Assembly: GCF_029893965.1 (NCBI RefSeq)
Contig: NZ_JARXXP010000019.1
Span: 1 to 64,000, forward strand
Length of the DNA: 64,000 bases
From: Paenibacillus sp. PastM-3
Lineage (GTDB): Bacteria; Bacillota; Bacilli; Paenibacillales; Paenibacillaceae
Direction: 5' to 3'
The translations under genes were made by a program, and so were the position numbers. Positions 46,962 to 56,252 of this stretch are shown piece after piece. The notes beneath the pieces are model-generated. The model was not told the DNA's origin. It did not search any database and was given only the letters and a program-made list of their open reading frames with translations. Every line of letters starts with the position of its first letter. The stretch's first letter is position 1.

Positions 46962-48104
46962 TTATTTTAGTAACCGCTCCGAAGGAATGGCATAGAGCAC
47001 CAGCTCGAATGGATGCTGTGAGTACTTTCTAACAAAAAAGTGATAATCAGTGAGCTGATCACGTAAATACAATGGAATCTCGTAGAGGTCTTCGCCTTTG
47101 TGGTAAAGGCAAACTGCTAATATTGGCCGATGCCGCTTAATGGTTTCTTGTCCACCGCGTAAAGCGGCAAGCTCAGATCCTTCCACATCCATCTTAATGA
47201 ACGTCGGAGCAATACCTGTTAATTCAGTATCCAAAGTAGAAACTTCAATGGTCACCTCACTAACGCTATCTGTAATCCGGTGCCCTAGAGGATCGTCCGA
47301 CAAATAGAAAAAGGTTGAGCCGCAAACGTCTCCAACGGCCTTATTTATAGCTGTTACCGGAATACTAACGTTCGCGATTGATTTTTGCAATGTTTCAAAC
47401 GTTTCGGGTGATGGCTCAAACGCGGTAATTCCACGTAAATTCGGATACATTCCAGCAAACTGTTGCACGGTATCGCCTGTATATGCGCCGCAATCCACAA
47501 TATAATCCGACTCTGTGAGCTCAAACAGCTCTGATGCAATATATTGCCATTTCTCATCAAACCAGGGGGAGGATAACCGCTTAACTTTCAGTACGCTCTC
47601 GATAAAATCATAGTAGGAGCTTTTGGACAGATTATCTTCCAGCAAGGATATAGCCTCTACACACTTTGAGACGTTAGCTTTACATTCTTGACTGAATTCA
47701 AGCGCTCTAGTAACCGCCATGGGAATAAAGTTAATATCCTCTACTTTAAAACCGGTCTCAAGCATTCCATCCAAAAAGACTTTTTTGGCATTCGGATTAT
47801 GATTAAGAATTGCAGGGGTTACAAAAAGCAAGGCATTGGATGAAACTGCCTCCGCGGGGAGATATACCGGGAGTCCCTCACGCAGGACGCCTGTTCCGCC
47901 AATTCCTGCATCTATAAAGAAGTCAATTCTCACGCCACTTTCACGAAAATAGTTAAGCCAATTAAGTCCCCACTCTCCGGCACCATATAACGCAACCTGC
48001 TTTCCATGTAATACTGCATTTCTTGTCAAATGGATTAAGGTCGGTGCAATAAGCGAATCAAAAGGTGTGTCTAGAAGATTCTTCAGCTTTGTTTCAAAGG
48101 ACAT
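46962..48104 (-). CDS. FkbM-family methyltransferase with N-terminal Rossmann module
   Basis: A 380-residue protein. Residues ~30-110 carry the module KQVALYGAGEWGLNWLNYF…DFFIDAGIGG. The second half is an FkbM-type SAM methyltransferase: YIVDCGAYTGDTVQQFAGMYP (SAM motif I), ITAFEPSPETFETL, PTFIKMDVEGSELAALRGG, VCLYHKGEDLYEIPLYL. Probably O-methylates a sugar of the glycan. ATG behind GAGAGGAAG. Confidence 0.88.
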   Translation of the reverse strand: MSFETKLKNLLDTPFDSLIAPTLIHLTRNAVLHGKQVALYGAGEWGLNWLNYFRESGVRIDFFIDAGIGGTGVLREGLPVYLPAEAVSSNALLFVTPAILNHNPNAKKVFLDGMLETGFKVEDINFIPMAVTRALEFSQECKANVSKCVEAISLLEDNLSKSSYYDFIESVLKVKRLSSPWFDEKWQYIASELFELTESDYIVDCGAYTGDTVQQFAGMYPNLRGITAFEPSPETFETLQKSIANVSIPVTAINKAVGDVCGSTFFYLSDDPLGHRITDSVSEVTIEVSTLDTELTGIAPTFIKMDVEGSELAALRGGQETIKRHRPILAVCLYHKGEDLYEIPLYLRDQLTDYHFFVRKYSQHPFELVLYAIPSERLLK

Positions 48105-48121
48105 ATGATGACTTCCTCTCG

Positions 48122-49507
48122 TTATTGGCTGGATTGAAAATTAAATGTACACTCGGGCGTAATTTCAGGAAATCTGTTCCGAAATAAAAATTCACGTAAG
48201 AACTCTGAATCAATTATCTTACTTCCATGGCTTCTCTCTCGCACAAAATACAAAATTTCGGCGGATTTCGGTAATACTATGATAATATCATCTTTTTTAA
48301 GTTCATCGAATTTAGGTTTTGTTACACTATTACCCAAAAACTTACTATCCGTGTCGGCGCTCATATCCCAATAAAGCTGCGGCACTAATACAGTTCCTGC
48401 AAGCTGCGGCAGTATAGAACTTGCTACTTTCCCAAGTACACCATAAGCAATGACCCTGGAACCTTTATTTAGCGGAGGTATCGTTAGCTTGTCGGACTCT
48501 AAAATAAGTTCATCTAGAATATTCATAAGATCCATGTACAGACCAGACTTAAAGACTTCAGGCTGCAATTGCGGTTTCGGGCTAAATAATTCGTCAATCA
48601 GTCCTGTTGCATTGCCTGCAAGTTCATCTATGAATTGCTCTCTGTTGCTTACCGCTTGTACTCCTGAGTCCATATCGTTCAGGTGGTACAGGTAATCCTT
48701 GATTTTACCTAACTTAACTAGAGCAAACAGTCTATCTTTTTCTTCCCGGTTTAGATCTGCACGTTCAATGGTCCAGTTATACAGATAAGAGTAGTCCGTA
48801 TAATATTTGTCCACCTTGTCGTACGAGTCAAAAGAATACATATCACTGGCAAAGCGGTTGAATCTGTATAGAGGTTCTTCAAAGCACTTCAGCTTGCCGC
48901 CGCCAAGCATGAAGGGAACAGCAAATAAAGGCTCATATGTTTTTCTTCGTTCAGTGCAGAAGTTTTCAATCAAACGGCAGCGTTGCACATAGCTTATTCT
49001 CGCCATGTATACCCATGATGTTGTAATAATTTTCCGCAAAATATGCCGTTCTAACAGCTGCTTGTTATCCGACATCGGAGCTGCACTGGTTACGGCCTGC
49101 GGCTCGACTTTACCATCTTTCACTACGTAGGGTCTGTAAGAACATGCCGTCCATTCATAATCCTCATGCTCGTCCAGCCAGCCTGCCATCAGGGAAACAT
49201 ACTCCGGTTCGAGGTTGTCATCACAGTCTACAAGACAGAAATAATCCCCTGTCATCTTAATCAGACCTGCATACACGGCTGCACAGCAGCCTGCGTTTGC
49301 TTGATCGACAACAACAACCTCATAGCCCCGGGCACGCAGCTTGGGCTCGTATTCGGAGATTACCACACGAGTGCCATCGTTAGAGCCGTCATTGACGAGA
49401 ATGACCTCAAGGTTATCCCATACCTGTGCGATTACACTTTCCAGCATTGCCCCGATATCTTTTACTTTGTTGTAACAGGGTACAACCATGCTCACTTTAC
49501 TTTGCAT
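48122..49507 (-). CDS. Family-2-like glycosyltransferase with C-terminal Rossmann module (paralogue 4)
   Basis: A 461-residue paralogue: VSMVVPCYNKVKDIGAMLES, LVNDGSNDGT, VDCDDNLEPEY; C-terminal SRVIAYGVLGKVASSILPQL…YWDMSADTD. ATG behind ACGAGGTG and overlapping the LicD-like gene by 11 bases. Separated from the other three paralogues by seven kilobases of transferase and cytidylyltransferase genes. Confidence 0.85.
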   Translation of the reverse strand: MQSKVSMVVPCYNKVKDIGAMLESVIAQVWDNLEVILVNDGSNDGTRVVISEYEPKLRARGYEVVVVDQANAGCCAAVYAGLIKMTGDYFCLVDCDDNLEPEYVSLMAGWLDEHEDYEWTACSYRPYVVKDGKVEPQAVTSAAPMSDNKQLLERHILRKIITTSWVYMARISYVQRCRLIENFCTERRKTYEPLFAVPFMLGGGKLKCFEEPLYRFNRFASDMYSFDSYDKVDKYYTDYSYLYNWTIERADLNREEKDRLFALVKLGKIKDYLYHLNDMDSGVQAVSNREQFIDELAGNATGLIDELFSPKPQLQPEVFKSGLYMDLMNILDELILESDKLTIPPLNKGSRVIAYGVLGKVASSILPQLAGTVLVPQLYWDMSADTDSKFLGNSVTKPKFDELKKDDIIIVLPKSAEILYFVRERSHGSKIIDSEFLREFLFRNRFPEITPECTFNFQSSQ

Positions 49508-50663
49508 TGTTTAAACACCTCGTATATTTTAAGCCGTCTATAAAAAAGTAGTAGTTGTATATATTCATATCCTCAAGCTGCCTGGCTATCTCTTTATGAT
49601 AAATGCTTGCGATAATGAGCCGTGAATGTCCATCCATTAGAGCAGGCAATTCGGAAGGAGACCGCACGGGAACACCATATGCCAAACTCCCCCATGCTTC
49701 CTTGCGATTATCAAAAGCGCAAATGACATTCAATCCGTTGCTATAACGCTCCATCCAAATTCTCAGACTATCGCCGGCACCAAAAATGTATACCTTTTTA
49801 TCTTCAATATCACTTAGCATGTCTGTGTACCGGCTGACATACTCTTTGTATGACCGGCCTAAATCTACAATGCTATGTTCCCTATGCTTTGGTCTGCGAT
49901 CTTTCACATCCGGCTCGTATAATCCGCCAGGATAAGCGGCAATTAACGTTTCCTTGAAGGCTGCAGGTACTGGAACTTTCAGATCCTCAAAGTCCATTTC
50001 CACACTTTCCGCAAACCATTCCTTGTCATACAACCTCCTACCACGCTCACCCATTAGAACAGGGATGGAGTAATATAATTGGTTAGAGTACTTAGAACAG
50101 AAGCGATCATACCGCCTTGCAAGATAATCGTATTGTCCCGCAATCCCCCCGGCACCGTAGCAAAATTCTTCTTTAGCTTCAGGGATTTCAGCCCCCTCGC
50201 ATTCATCAAGAGCAGCCGATGCATACATTTGGATGTGCATCTTCCATGCTGCTTCCTGAACACATCTGGCAGCATCGCTGCTGGGCATATCATCAAGAGG
50301 AAGAATGTCGATATAGGCCCCCATGTGGCCGCCCTTAGTATGCCCGTTAGGAAAATTAGAGAGAACAGCTGTGTCACTTCGCCGCAGCCTTATAAAGCGG
50401 GGAGCAGCGGCAGGATCATTTTGCGGTGTCTGCAGGAAATAGGGTTCGTTAAACCATTGCTGCGAAAGCCTGAGACGATCATATTCCTTACGCGGCAAAG
50501 CAATATCAATATCGTCATCCCAGGGGATGAACCCTTTATGGCGTACCGCGCCGAGCAGAGTTCCAAACATCGCGAACCAGGTCAGCTCTTCACGCTTGGC
50601 GACTCTAGCAAATTCTTTTAGGATATCAAGCTCGACGGCCTGCAACTCACTTAGCTTGTTCAT
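49497..50663 (-). CDS. LicD-family protein with C-terminal Rossmann module
   Basis: A 388-residue protein. The N-terminal LicD nucleotidyltransferase-fold domain shows WFAMFGTLLGAVRHKGFIPWDDDIDIALPR, with the catalytic WDDDID. LicD enzymes transfer phosphocholine or related phospho-groups from CDP-linked donors to glycans. The C-terminus (~295-380) is the cluster module KVYIFGAGDSLRIWMERY…CAFDNRKE…LIIASIYHKEIA. ATG behind GGGAG, overlapping the previous stop. Donor probably a CDP-alcohol made by the cytidylyltransferases (inference). Confidence 0.88.
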   Translation of the reverse strand: MNKLSELQAVELDILKEFARVAKREELTWFAMFGTLLGAVRHKGFIPWDDDIDIALPRKEYDRLRLSQQWFNEPYFLQTPQNDPAAAPRFIRLRRSDTAVLSNFPNGHTKGGHMGAYIDILPLDDMPSSDAARCVQEAAWKMHIQMYASAALDECEGAEIPEAKEEFCYGAGGIAGQYDYLARRYDRFCSKYSNQLYYSIPVLMGERGRRLYDKEWFAESVEMDFEDLKVPVPAAFKETLIAAYPGGLYEPDVKDRRPKHREHSIVDLGRSYKEYVSRYTDMLSDIEDKKVYIFGAGDSLRIWMERYSNGLNVICAFDNRKEAWGSLAYGVPVRSPSELPALMDGHSRLIIASIYHKEIARQLEDMNIYNYYFFIDGLKYTRCLNNAK

Positions 50664-52215
50664 TAATTAATTCTCCCAAGGTATAGATAGGTACATTTAC
50701 TCTCCCGCTTAGGTCTTTTTTGATGTCTTCGCCTTCAAGGATGCTTACAATTAAAACATCACAGCTGCTATCCGGCAGTAACTCTTCGATAGCTGTATTA
50801 TTAAGAAGGATTTTATCAATCACAGCGGCCACGCCGATTCCGCTTTCTTCAAAAATACGTAATAATGTTTTCCCGCGCAAACCAAATCCATAAATGGCCG
50901 GACGGTTGAAGCCCAGCTCACGCAGCTTTTTCACTACAGGTAGGAGTCTATAATATCGATAAGCTACATCCGGCGGCTGCCTCGAAATATTCTCCATTGA
51001 CCGCTCCGTTTCCAGCTCCAGCGGCAGCGTCATGTCACCGAATACTTCAGTGCGCGTTTGGAGATCAGCCTGTTCTGATAAAACATCAAACTGCTCTGAA
51101 AGGCCGTAGCGTGCTTTAAGCAGCTCAAGCCAGGCATCTCTGCGGGAGTCCATACCGAAAGCCGGTGAATAGAGAAGCGCCCACAAAGCCCTGGTCAGGG
51201 CAATATCTGGCGAGGCATCTTCCCAATAATATTCCTGATCTATAAAGATAAGCTCATCATGCTCTTTATCGTAAAAACAATTCGCGGGAACAAGCTCCCA
51301 AAAGCATTTGCCGGTCTTTGCAGCCCTCATGATAGCTTCCCGGATACGGTCAAACTGGGAAACCATCTCGTTTACATCAAAAGTTCCATTCGAAAGCTTC
51401 TCAGCCCAGTAGTCCCACAGGGTTGGGAAATTCAGCCGCGGCATAACCAGCGAATTGCCTTCCAATTTCATTGTTATGACATTCACGCCCAAGCCGGCAA
51501 GCTCTTCGTGGTTCTTCAAGGTTCTCAGTAAACCTGCCTTACCGTCCGGATGTAGGGGTGTCTTATGCACCGTACCGTCACCGCGGACTGTTGTGGCAAA
51601 GCGTTTGGCGGGCTCACGATAAGCTGTGACTGCAGCATAATCCACAATGCAAGGCAGATCCTCCTGACATACCCGTGCTTCCACGAAATAGGCACCGCAC
51701 ATAAACTCAAAGGCTCCGCCGCGGATAACCTCACGGTATAGGAACCGTTCGTCGAATTGCAGAGATACATCGTCTCTTATATATGGAATAAAACGCTGGT
51801 TTAAAAATTCGTCAGGAAGGTAGTTTTCCGAGTATACTTCCCGGGTAAAATAATGATCTGTAAGCGGGTAAAACCACTTTTGCCCTTCAAAGCCTGCAAG
51901 CCTTAATCGGGTTTGCAGTTCCGCTTTACTTGGGAGAGGATGCTCACCGCGGCCAAAGAGTGTATCATAGGGCAAAGCATGGTTCGAGGCCCGTTCTCCC
52001 GCCCAATATCGCAACGCGAAGGGATTCTCATACACTAAGAGCAAACGACCATGAGCACCCAGCTTGTCTTTGTAAGCCGCCAAAGCTTCAATAGAGAGGT
52101 CTTTGGGGTCCAAGACCCTTTCATAGGCCACTCCGTTTTCAAAGGGATACCAGCTGAAAACCGAATCCTTCCACGGGGAGTTTTCATAATATTGCTTTAA
52201 TGTATCGTTGAGCAT
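50647..52215 (-). CDS. Multi-domain protein: methyltransferase-like, kinase-like and Rossmann segments
   Basis: A 522-residue protein of unusual make-up. Residues 1-~110 resemble the back half of a class I SAM methyltransferase (GRLLLVYENPFALRYWAG, ELQTRLRLAGFEGQKWFYPL). The middle (~180-360) resembles a degenerate choline/aminoglycoside kinase fold (ELVPANCFYDKEHDELIFID with QEYYWE following). The end (~430-515) is the cluster Rossmann module AIYGFGLRGKTLLRIFEES…VLIVSILEGEDI. ATG behind AAAGGGGCG. I do not recognise a characterised homologue. It may modify the glycan or phosphorylate a sugar. Confidence 0.6.
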   Translation of the reverse strand: MLNDTLKQYYENSPWKDSVFSWYPFENGVAYERVLDPKDLSIEALAAYKDKLGAHGRLLLVYENPFALRYWAGERASNHALPYDTLFGRGEHPLPSKAELQTRLRLAGFEGQKWFYPLTDHYFTREVYSENYLPDEFLNQRFIPYIRDDVSLQFDERFLYREVIRGGAFEFMCGAYFVEARVCQEDLPCIVDYAAVTAYREPAKRFATTVRGDGTVHKTPLHPDGKAGLLRTLKNHEELAGLGVNVITMKLEGNSLVMPRLNFPTLWDYWAEKLSNGTFDVNEMVSQFDRIREAIMRAAKTGKCFWELVPANCFYDKEHDELIFIDQEYYWEDASPDIALTRALWALLYSPAFGMDSRRDAWLELLKARYGLSEQFDVLSEQADLQTRTEVFGDMTLPLELETERSMENISRQPPDVAYRYYRLLPVVKKLRELGFNRPAIYGFGLRGKTLLRIFEESGIGVAAVIDKILLNNTAIEELLPDSSCDVLIVSILEGEDIKKDLSGRVNVPIYTLGELINEQAK

Positions 52216-52250
52216 TGAATACGCCCCTTTGCTTATTTTGTGAATACTGA

Positions 52251-53087
52251 CTATTCGTCCAAAAGCTTATAATAAGCAACAGGATGCGATTTCCGCTTAC
52301 CTTCAGGCGGGAGTATCATATAATCACCAAACTTATGTGTAAGGTAGGCGTTATAATCATAATGCCCCAATAAATTCAGATGTTCAAAAGGATATTCAGC
52401 AGTTTGCTCAAACCATTCCCGCTTTCCTTCGCTGTATTTATCAGGAGCAGGGAATGTGATTGTCCTAACACGCTCTCCATTTTGACGATTGAACTTCTCG
52501 GTAAAGCGCTGCAAATGATTCGAAACCATTTCAAGCGGTATCAGGCTAAGCAGTGAGAAAATACCACGCAGCATCGGATTCTTATCCGTCTTCTTGCCCA
52601 CTTCTGACCATAAAATTTTCCGGATTATTGTACAGTGCAGATTATGTAGCTTCTCAGCCCATTTCCCGTCAGGCACACTGTCAAAAGGAAATATATCGAT
52701 AAATATCCCGGACTCATACGGCATATGAGCCTGTCCTTCCCTAAGGAAGTAGGTATTCTTCCTTCTAATCTTCCCGTACCCCCAGCGATAACCGGGAGTA
52801 GACCTCATATCCTGAAAGTAAAACCGGTCCGGATCCAGATCCGTTTCACATACCTTGCGGAACTTCTCGTATTCTGCCCGAAGCAGACCAATATCCGCAT
52901 CATCGTCCCATGGTATGTAGCCTTTGTGGCGGATTGCACCAAGCATGGTACCGCCGATCATAGCATAATTGATATGATGTAAGCGGCAGATCCGATCCAC
53001 CTCAGCCAGCATTTCAACCTGTATTAGCTGAACGGCTCTTAAATCCTCCGGAGAAAGCGGACCCTGTTTCATATTGTCTGATTGCAT
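52251..53087 (-). CDS. LicD-family phosphotransferase
   Basis: A 278-residue LicD protein: YAMIGGTMLGAIRHKGYIPWDDDADIGLLR contains the WDDDAD catalytic acidic cluster, followed by GIFIDIFPFDSVPDG. Transfers a phospho-alcohol from a CDP-activated donor onto a glycan. Unlike the other LicD in the cluster, it lacks the C-terminal Rossmann module. Start is uncertain between ATG 53087 and ATG 53099; both overlap or abut the glycerophosphodiesterase stop. Confidence 0.87.
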   Translation of the reverse strand: MQSDNMKQGPLSPEDLRAVQLIQVEMLAEVDRICRLHHINYAMIGGTMLGAIRHKGYIPWDDDADIGLLRAEYEKFRKVCETDLDPDRFYFQDMRSTPGYRWGYGKIRRKNTYFLREGQAHMPYESGIFIDIFPFDSVPDGKWAEKLHNLHCTIIRKILWSEVGKKTDKNPMLRGIFSLLSLIPLEMVSNHLQRFTEKFNRQNGERVRTITFPAPDKYSEGKREWFEQTAEYPFEHLNLLGHYDYNAYLTHKFGDYMILPPEGKRKSHPVAYYKLLDE

Positions 53088-53088
53088 T

Positions 53089-53817
53089 TCAATTCCCATG
53101 TGACAAAGCACCCTTCGCCCAGTCAATTCTGTTAACGATCACCGCGTCTATGCCGAGCTCCCTTGCAAGCAAAAGATCATCATCCCCTGTTACTGTCCAC
53201 GGGCGTATCAATATGCCCCGTTTGCGGCAATCTTCCACAAGTACTGGATTGCGCAGCATATGAATGCCGGGATGTAGCGCTTCGGCTCCAACCTTTTCAC
53301 ATTGCTCCCCGGTGACCCATACTCCGCCGCCGCATAGCAGCGCAATTCTGGATGACGGCTCAAGCAGCTTTATTTTCTGAACAGAATAGTGGTTAAATGA
53401 AGACCATATAATCCTGTCGCACATACCATACTTTTCAACTAGTTTTAGCGCCGCAGATTCAATCCCGTCATAATAGAAGACACCTGTTTTCAGCTCTATA
53501 TTGATAGTCAGTCCTGTCGGGTTCAATAAATCCAATACTTCTGCCAGCGTCGGCACTTCCATAAAGAGCGGTTCAGTGCGGCCGCTTTTATTGAAGTTGA
53601 GCTTCTTTATTTCAGATAGGGTGAAGTCTTTCACCCATCCCTGGCCATTGCTCGTCCGGTCAACGGTTTCATCATGGATAACGACGATCTCATTATCCTT
53701 GGTAAGCTGAATATCAAGCTCCACTCCGTCAGCGCCCATTTGCACAGCCATTTGAAAACCAACAAGCGTATTTTCCGGCGCGGAAGAATAGGCTCCGCGA
53801 TGGCCCCATATTTTCAT
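53089..53817 (-). CDS. Glycerophosphodiester phosphodiesterase
   Basis: A 242-residue GDPD TIM-barrel enzyme: IWGHRGAYSSAPENTLVGF, GADGVELDIQLTKDNEIVVIHDETVDRTSNG (metal-binding E, D and catalytic His), INIELKTG. Hydrolyses glycerophosphodiesters to alcohol and glycerol 3-phosphate. No signal peptide, so cytoplasmic. ATG at 53817 behind GGAGTGG, overlapping the metallophosphoesterase stop. In this cluster it may supply glycerol phosphate or trim decorations (inference). Confidence 0.92.
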   Translation of the reverse strand: MKIWGHRGAYSSAPENTLVGFQMAVQMGADGVELDIQLTKDNEIVVIHDETVDRTSNGQGWVKDFTLSEIKKLNFNKSGRTEPLFMEVPTLAEVLDLLNPTGLTINIELKTGVFYYDGIESAALKLVEKYGMCDRIIWSSFNHYSVQKIKLLEPSSRIALLCGGGVWVTGEQCEKVGAEALHPGIHMLRNPVLVEDCRKRGILIRPWTVTGDDDLLLARELGIDAVIVNRIDWAKGALSHGN

Positions 53818-55127
53818 TAAAGCCACTCCGCCCTTCCATCTGTAACGATTTTATCTTTACCGGCGCCAAATCTCACATAGCGTAGCTGTTTTTTCTTGGT
53901 GTTAACGAGCATAATATCAAATGCTTCCTGCGAGGGTTCGCCAAGCTTTCGGTCAGGGGTGATAAAGCCTTCCGGCTTATACTCTGTGAATGCTTCGCAC
54001 TTTGCATTTACTAAGGATATAATAGGAAAGCCTTCCTCATTGTCCAAGTAATCTCCATGGTTATGACCATTTATAAAAGCAAGAATTTGGGCAGCGTGGT
54101 TGCTGAGCAGCTCCATCAGCTCGTATTCTCCACGCATTTCCTTAGCCCAATACTGTAAGCGGCTAACAGGAGTAAGATGGGAAAAAATCACAACTCGCCA
54201 ATCATCAGGCGTGCCTTCAAGCTGTTCCTTCAGCCACTGAATGCACGCCGCGTTGTATCCATAACGCAATGTCTCTTCCGGGTCGAAGGAATCCAGAAAT
54301 ACAAAACGCAATCTGTTTGCAGCAAAATCGATGGAATATCGCGGCTCATCTCTGCCTAAATAAAGCTCGCACTGTTCTAGTAAGGAAAACCGGTCCGGAT
54401 TGTTCTTGAAATAGTTGGTATCATGATTGCCAAGCACCGTCCATACAGGTATTTCACATTTTTTCAAGTCACCAAGTACCTGTTCTACATAGTAGCGGCT
54501 TACCTCACGTGTGGTCATACCATCCGTGAAATCACCGAGGTGAATAATCCCATCCAAGCCTATTTCTTTGTGAAGCTGCTGGATGGATGCAGAAGTGTCA
54601 TCCCAGGTCCCGTTTACTGTATAATGTGTGTCGGTTAACAGTGCAAAGCAGAGCTCATCCTTCTCCCGTAGATCCATAACACGCTTCGAGACCCGCTCCA
54701 CTTCATTTCTGAGCCAAGGCTTCATTTGGGTTAGGGGTGTTGTACTATTTTCAAAAGAAAGAATATGATTGATATCTTCGAAGCTATTAAAATCCGTTCC
54801 ATTCATTTTCCTTAGACATACCCGAAAGTAAACGCGCTCTGAAAAAATATAATCATCTTGCCTGTAGCTGTTGCCGCTTAAATCCTGCCGGTAAACCGTC
54901 CAACTCTCATCCGGGGCATAGTCATAGGTGTAAATCCAGCGATCTTGTACCTCAGCCGAATAGGTAGCAACGTTGAACTTATACTCCGGATCAATGAGCT
55001 GCAGTCTGTCGCCAGGCTGAGCCAGATAAAAAAGAGGGGTGCTTAGCATTTCGGGATGTCCCAGTTCCTGCAAGCCGTCACCTGCGCGTATTTTCATCCC
55101 TGCTACACCTGTTAATGATTGCTTCAA
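53817..55127 (-). CDS. Calcineurin-like metallophosphoesterase
   Basis: A 436-residue protein. Residues 1-~150 are a beta-rich domain (YLAQPGDRLQLIDPEYKFNVATYS). The metallophosphoesterase core follows: FALLTDTHYT (DxH), IHLGDFTDG (GDxxD-like), VLGNHDTNYF (GNHD), FSHLTPV, INGHNHGDY (GHxH). Removes a phosphate or cleaves a phosphodiester, possibly recycling by-products of the CDP-dependent transferases. TTG start behind GGAGGGGAG. No signal peptide seen. Confidence 0.87.
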   Translation of the reverse strand: MKQSLTGVAGMKIRAGDGLQELGHPEMLSTPLFYLAQPGDRLQLIDPEYKFNVATYSAEVQDRWIYTYDYAPDESWTVYRQDLSGNSYRQDDYIFSERVYFRVCLRKMNGTDFNSFEDINHILSFENSTTPLTQMKPWLRNEVERVSKRVMDLREKDELCFALLTDTHYTVNGTWDDTSASIQQLHKEIGLDGIIHLGDFTDGMTTREVSRYYVEQVLGDLKKCEIPVWTVLGNHDTNYFKNNPDRFSLLEQCELYLGRDEPRYSIDFAANRLRFVFLDSFDPEETLRYGYNAACIQWLKEQLEGTPDDWRVVIFSHLTPVSRLQYWAKEMRGEYELMELLSNHAAQILAFINGHNHGDYLDNEEGFPIISLVNAKCEAFTEYKPEGFITPDRKLGEPSQEAFDIMLVNTKKKQLRYVRFGAGKDKIVTDGRAEWL

Positions 55128-55139
55128 GTGCTCCCCTCC

Positions 55140-56252
55140 CTAATTGAGTTCTTGAGCTTCTTTCAGTTCTTTCCTTACTGCGTCCAGTGAGTTCCTAACA
55201 ATTTGCCACATATCATAATATTTGTATTCAGCCAGTCTGCCGCCGAAAATCACATTTTTTTCTCTTTCGGCAAGCTCTTTGTAGCTTAGATAACGTTCAC
55301 TGTTCTTTTGATCATTGACCGGATAATAGGGTTCATCTCCGTGTTCATACTCTTTTGAATGCTCACGTGTTACTACTGTTTTAGGCTGTGTGCCAAATTC
55401 AAAATGTTTATGCTCAATTATACGGGTAAACGGGGTTTCCTTATCCGTGTAATTCACAACAGCGTTACCCTGGAAATTAGGCTGATCAAGAATTTCCGAA
55501 TCAAAACGCAGTGTACGGTACTCTAGCGGACCGAACTGATAATGATAGAACTCATCAAGCATTCCTGTATAAACGGTCTTTGCTGCGATGGTATCAAAGG
55601 TTTCCCTTTGTGCAAAATAATCCGTATTCAGTCTGACCTCGCTGCCTTCAAGCAGCTTTTCAACGATTCCCGTATATCCTCCGACAGGAATTCCTTGATA
55701 TTGGTCGTTAAAATAATTATTATCCCAAGTGAAACGAACGGGCAAGCGCTTAATAATAAATGCAGGCAAGTCCTTGCAGTCTCGGCCCCATTGTTTTTCT
55801 GTATATCCTTTAATCAGTTTTTCGTAAATATCGCGCCCCACTAATGAAAGAGCTTGTTCTTCAAGGTTCTGCGGCTCTTCACATTTCAGACGTTGACTCT
55901 CTATAATCTTTGCTGCTTCTACCGGATCGGAAACTCCCCATAACCGATAGAAGGTATTCATATTAAAAGGGAGATTGTATATCTCGCCGTTATAATTCGC
56001 TATTGGCGAATTGGTATAACGGTTGAATGTCGCAAAACGATTAACATACTCCCATACTTCTTTATCATTGGTGTGGAAAATATGTGCGCCGTATTTGTGC
56101 ACATTAATCCCTTCCACTTGTTCCGTATAAATATTTCCTCCGATATGATCACGCTTATCAATCACTAGGCAAGTTTTATTACATTTCATGGCTTCATGTG
56201 CGAATATAGCACCAAAAGGCCCTGCGCCGACAATCAGGTAATCGTATTTCAT
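55140..56252 (-). CDS. glf: UDP-galactopyranose mutase
   Basis: A 370-residue flavoenzyme that converts UDP-galactopyranose to UDP-galactofuranose. Seen: YLIVGAGPFGAIFAHEA (FAD GxGxxG), CLVIDKRDHIGGNIYTE, KYGAHIFHTNDKEVWEYV, KGYTEKQWGRD and GRLAEYKYYDMWQIV. Full length for the family. The glycan therefore probably contains galactofuranose. ATG behind AAAGGTGG, overlapping the upstream gene. Confidence 0.95.
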   Translation of the reverse strand: MKYDYLIVGAGPFGAIFAHEAMKCNKTCLVIDKRDHIGGNIYTEQVEGINVHKYGAHIFHTNDKEVWEYVNRFATFNRYTNSPIANYNGEIYNLPFNMNTFYRLWGVSDPVEAAKIIESQRLKCEEPQNLEEQALSLVGRDIYEKLIKGYTEKQWGRDCKDLPAFIIKRLPVRFTWDNNYFNDQYQGIPVGGYTGIVEKLLEGSEVRLNTDYFAQRETFDTIAAKTVYTGMLDEFYHYQFGPLEYRTLRFDSEILDQPNFQGNAVVNYTDKETPFTRIIEHKHFEFGTQPKTVVTREHSKEYEHGDEPYYPVNDQKNSERYLSYKELAEREKNVIFGGRLAEYKYYDMWQIVRNSLDAVRKELKEAQELN

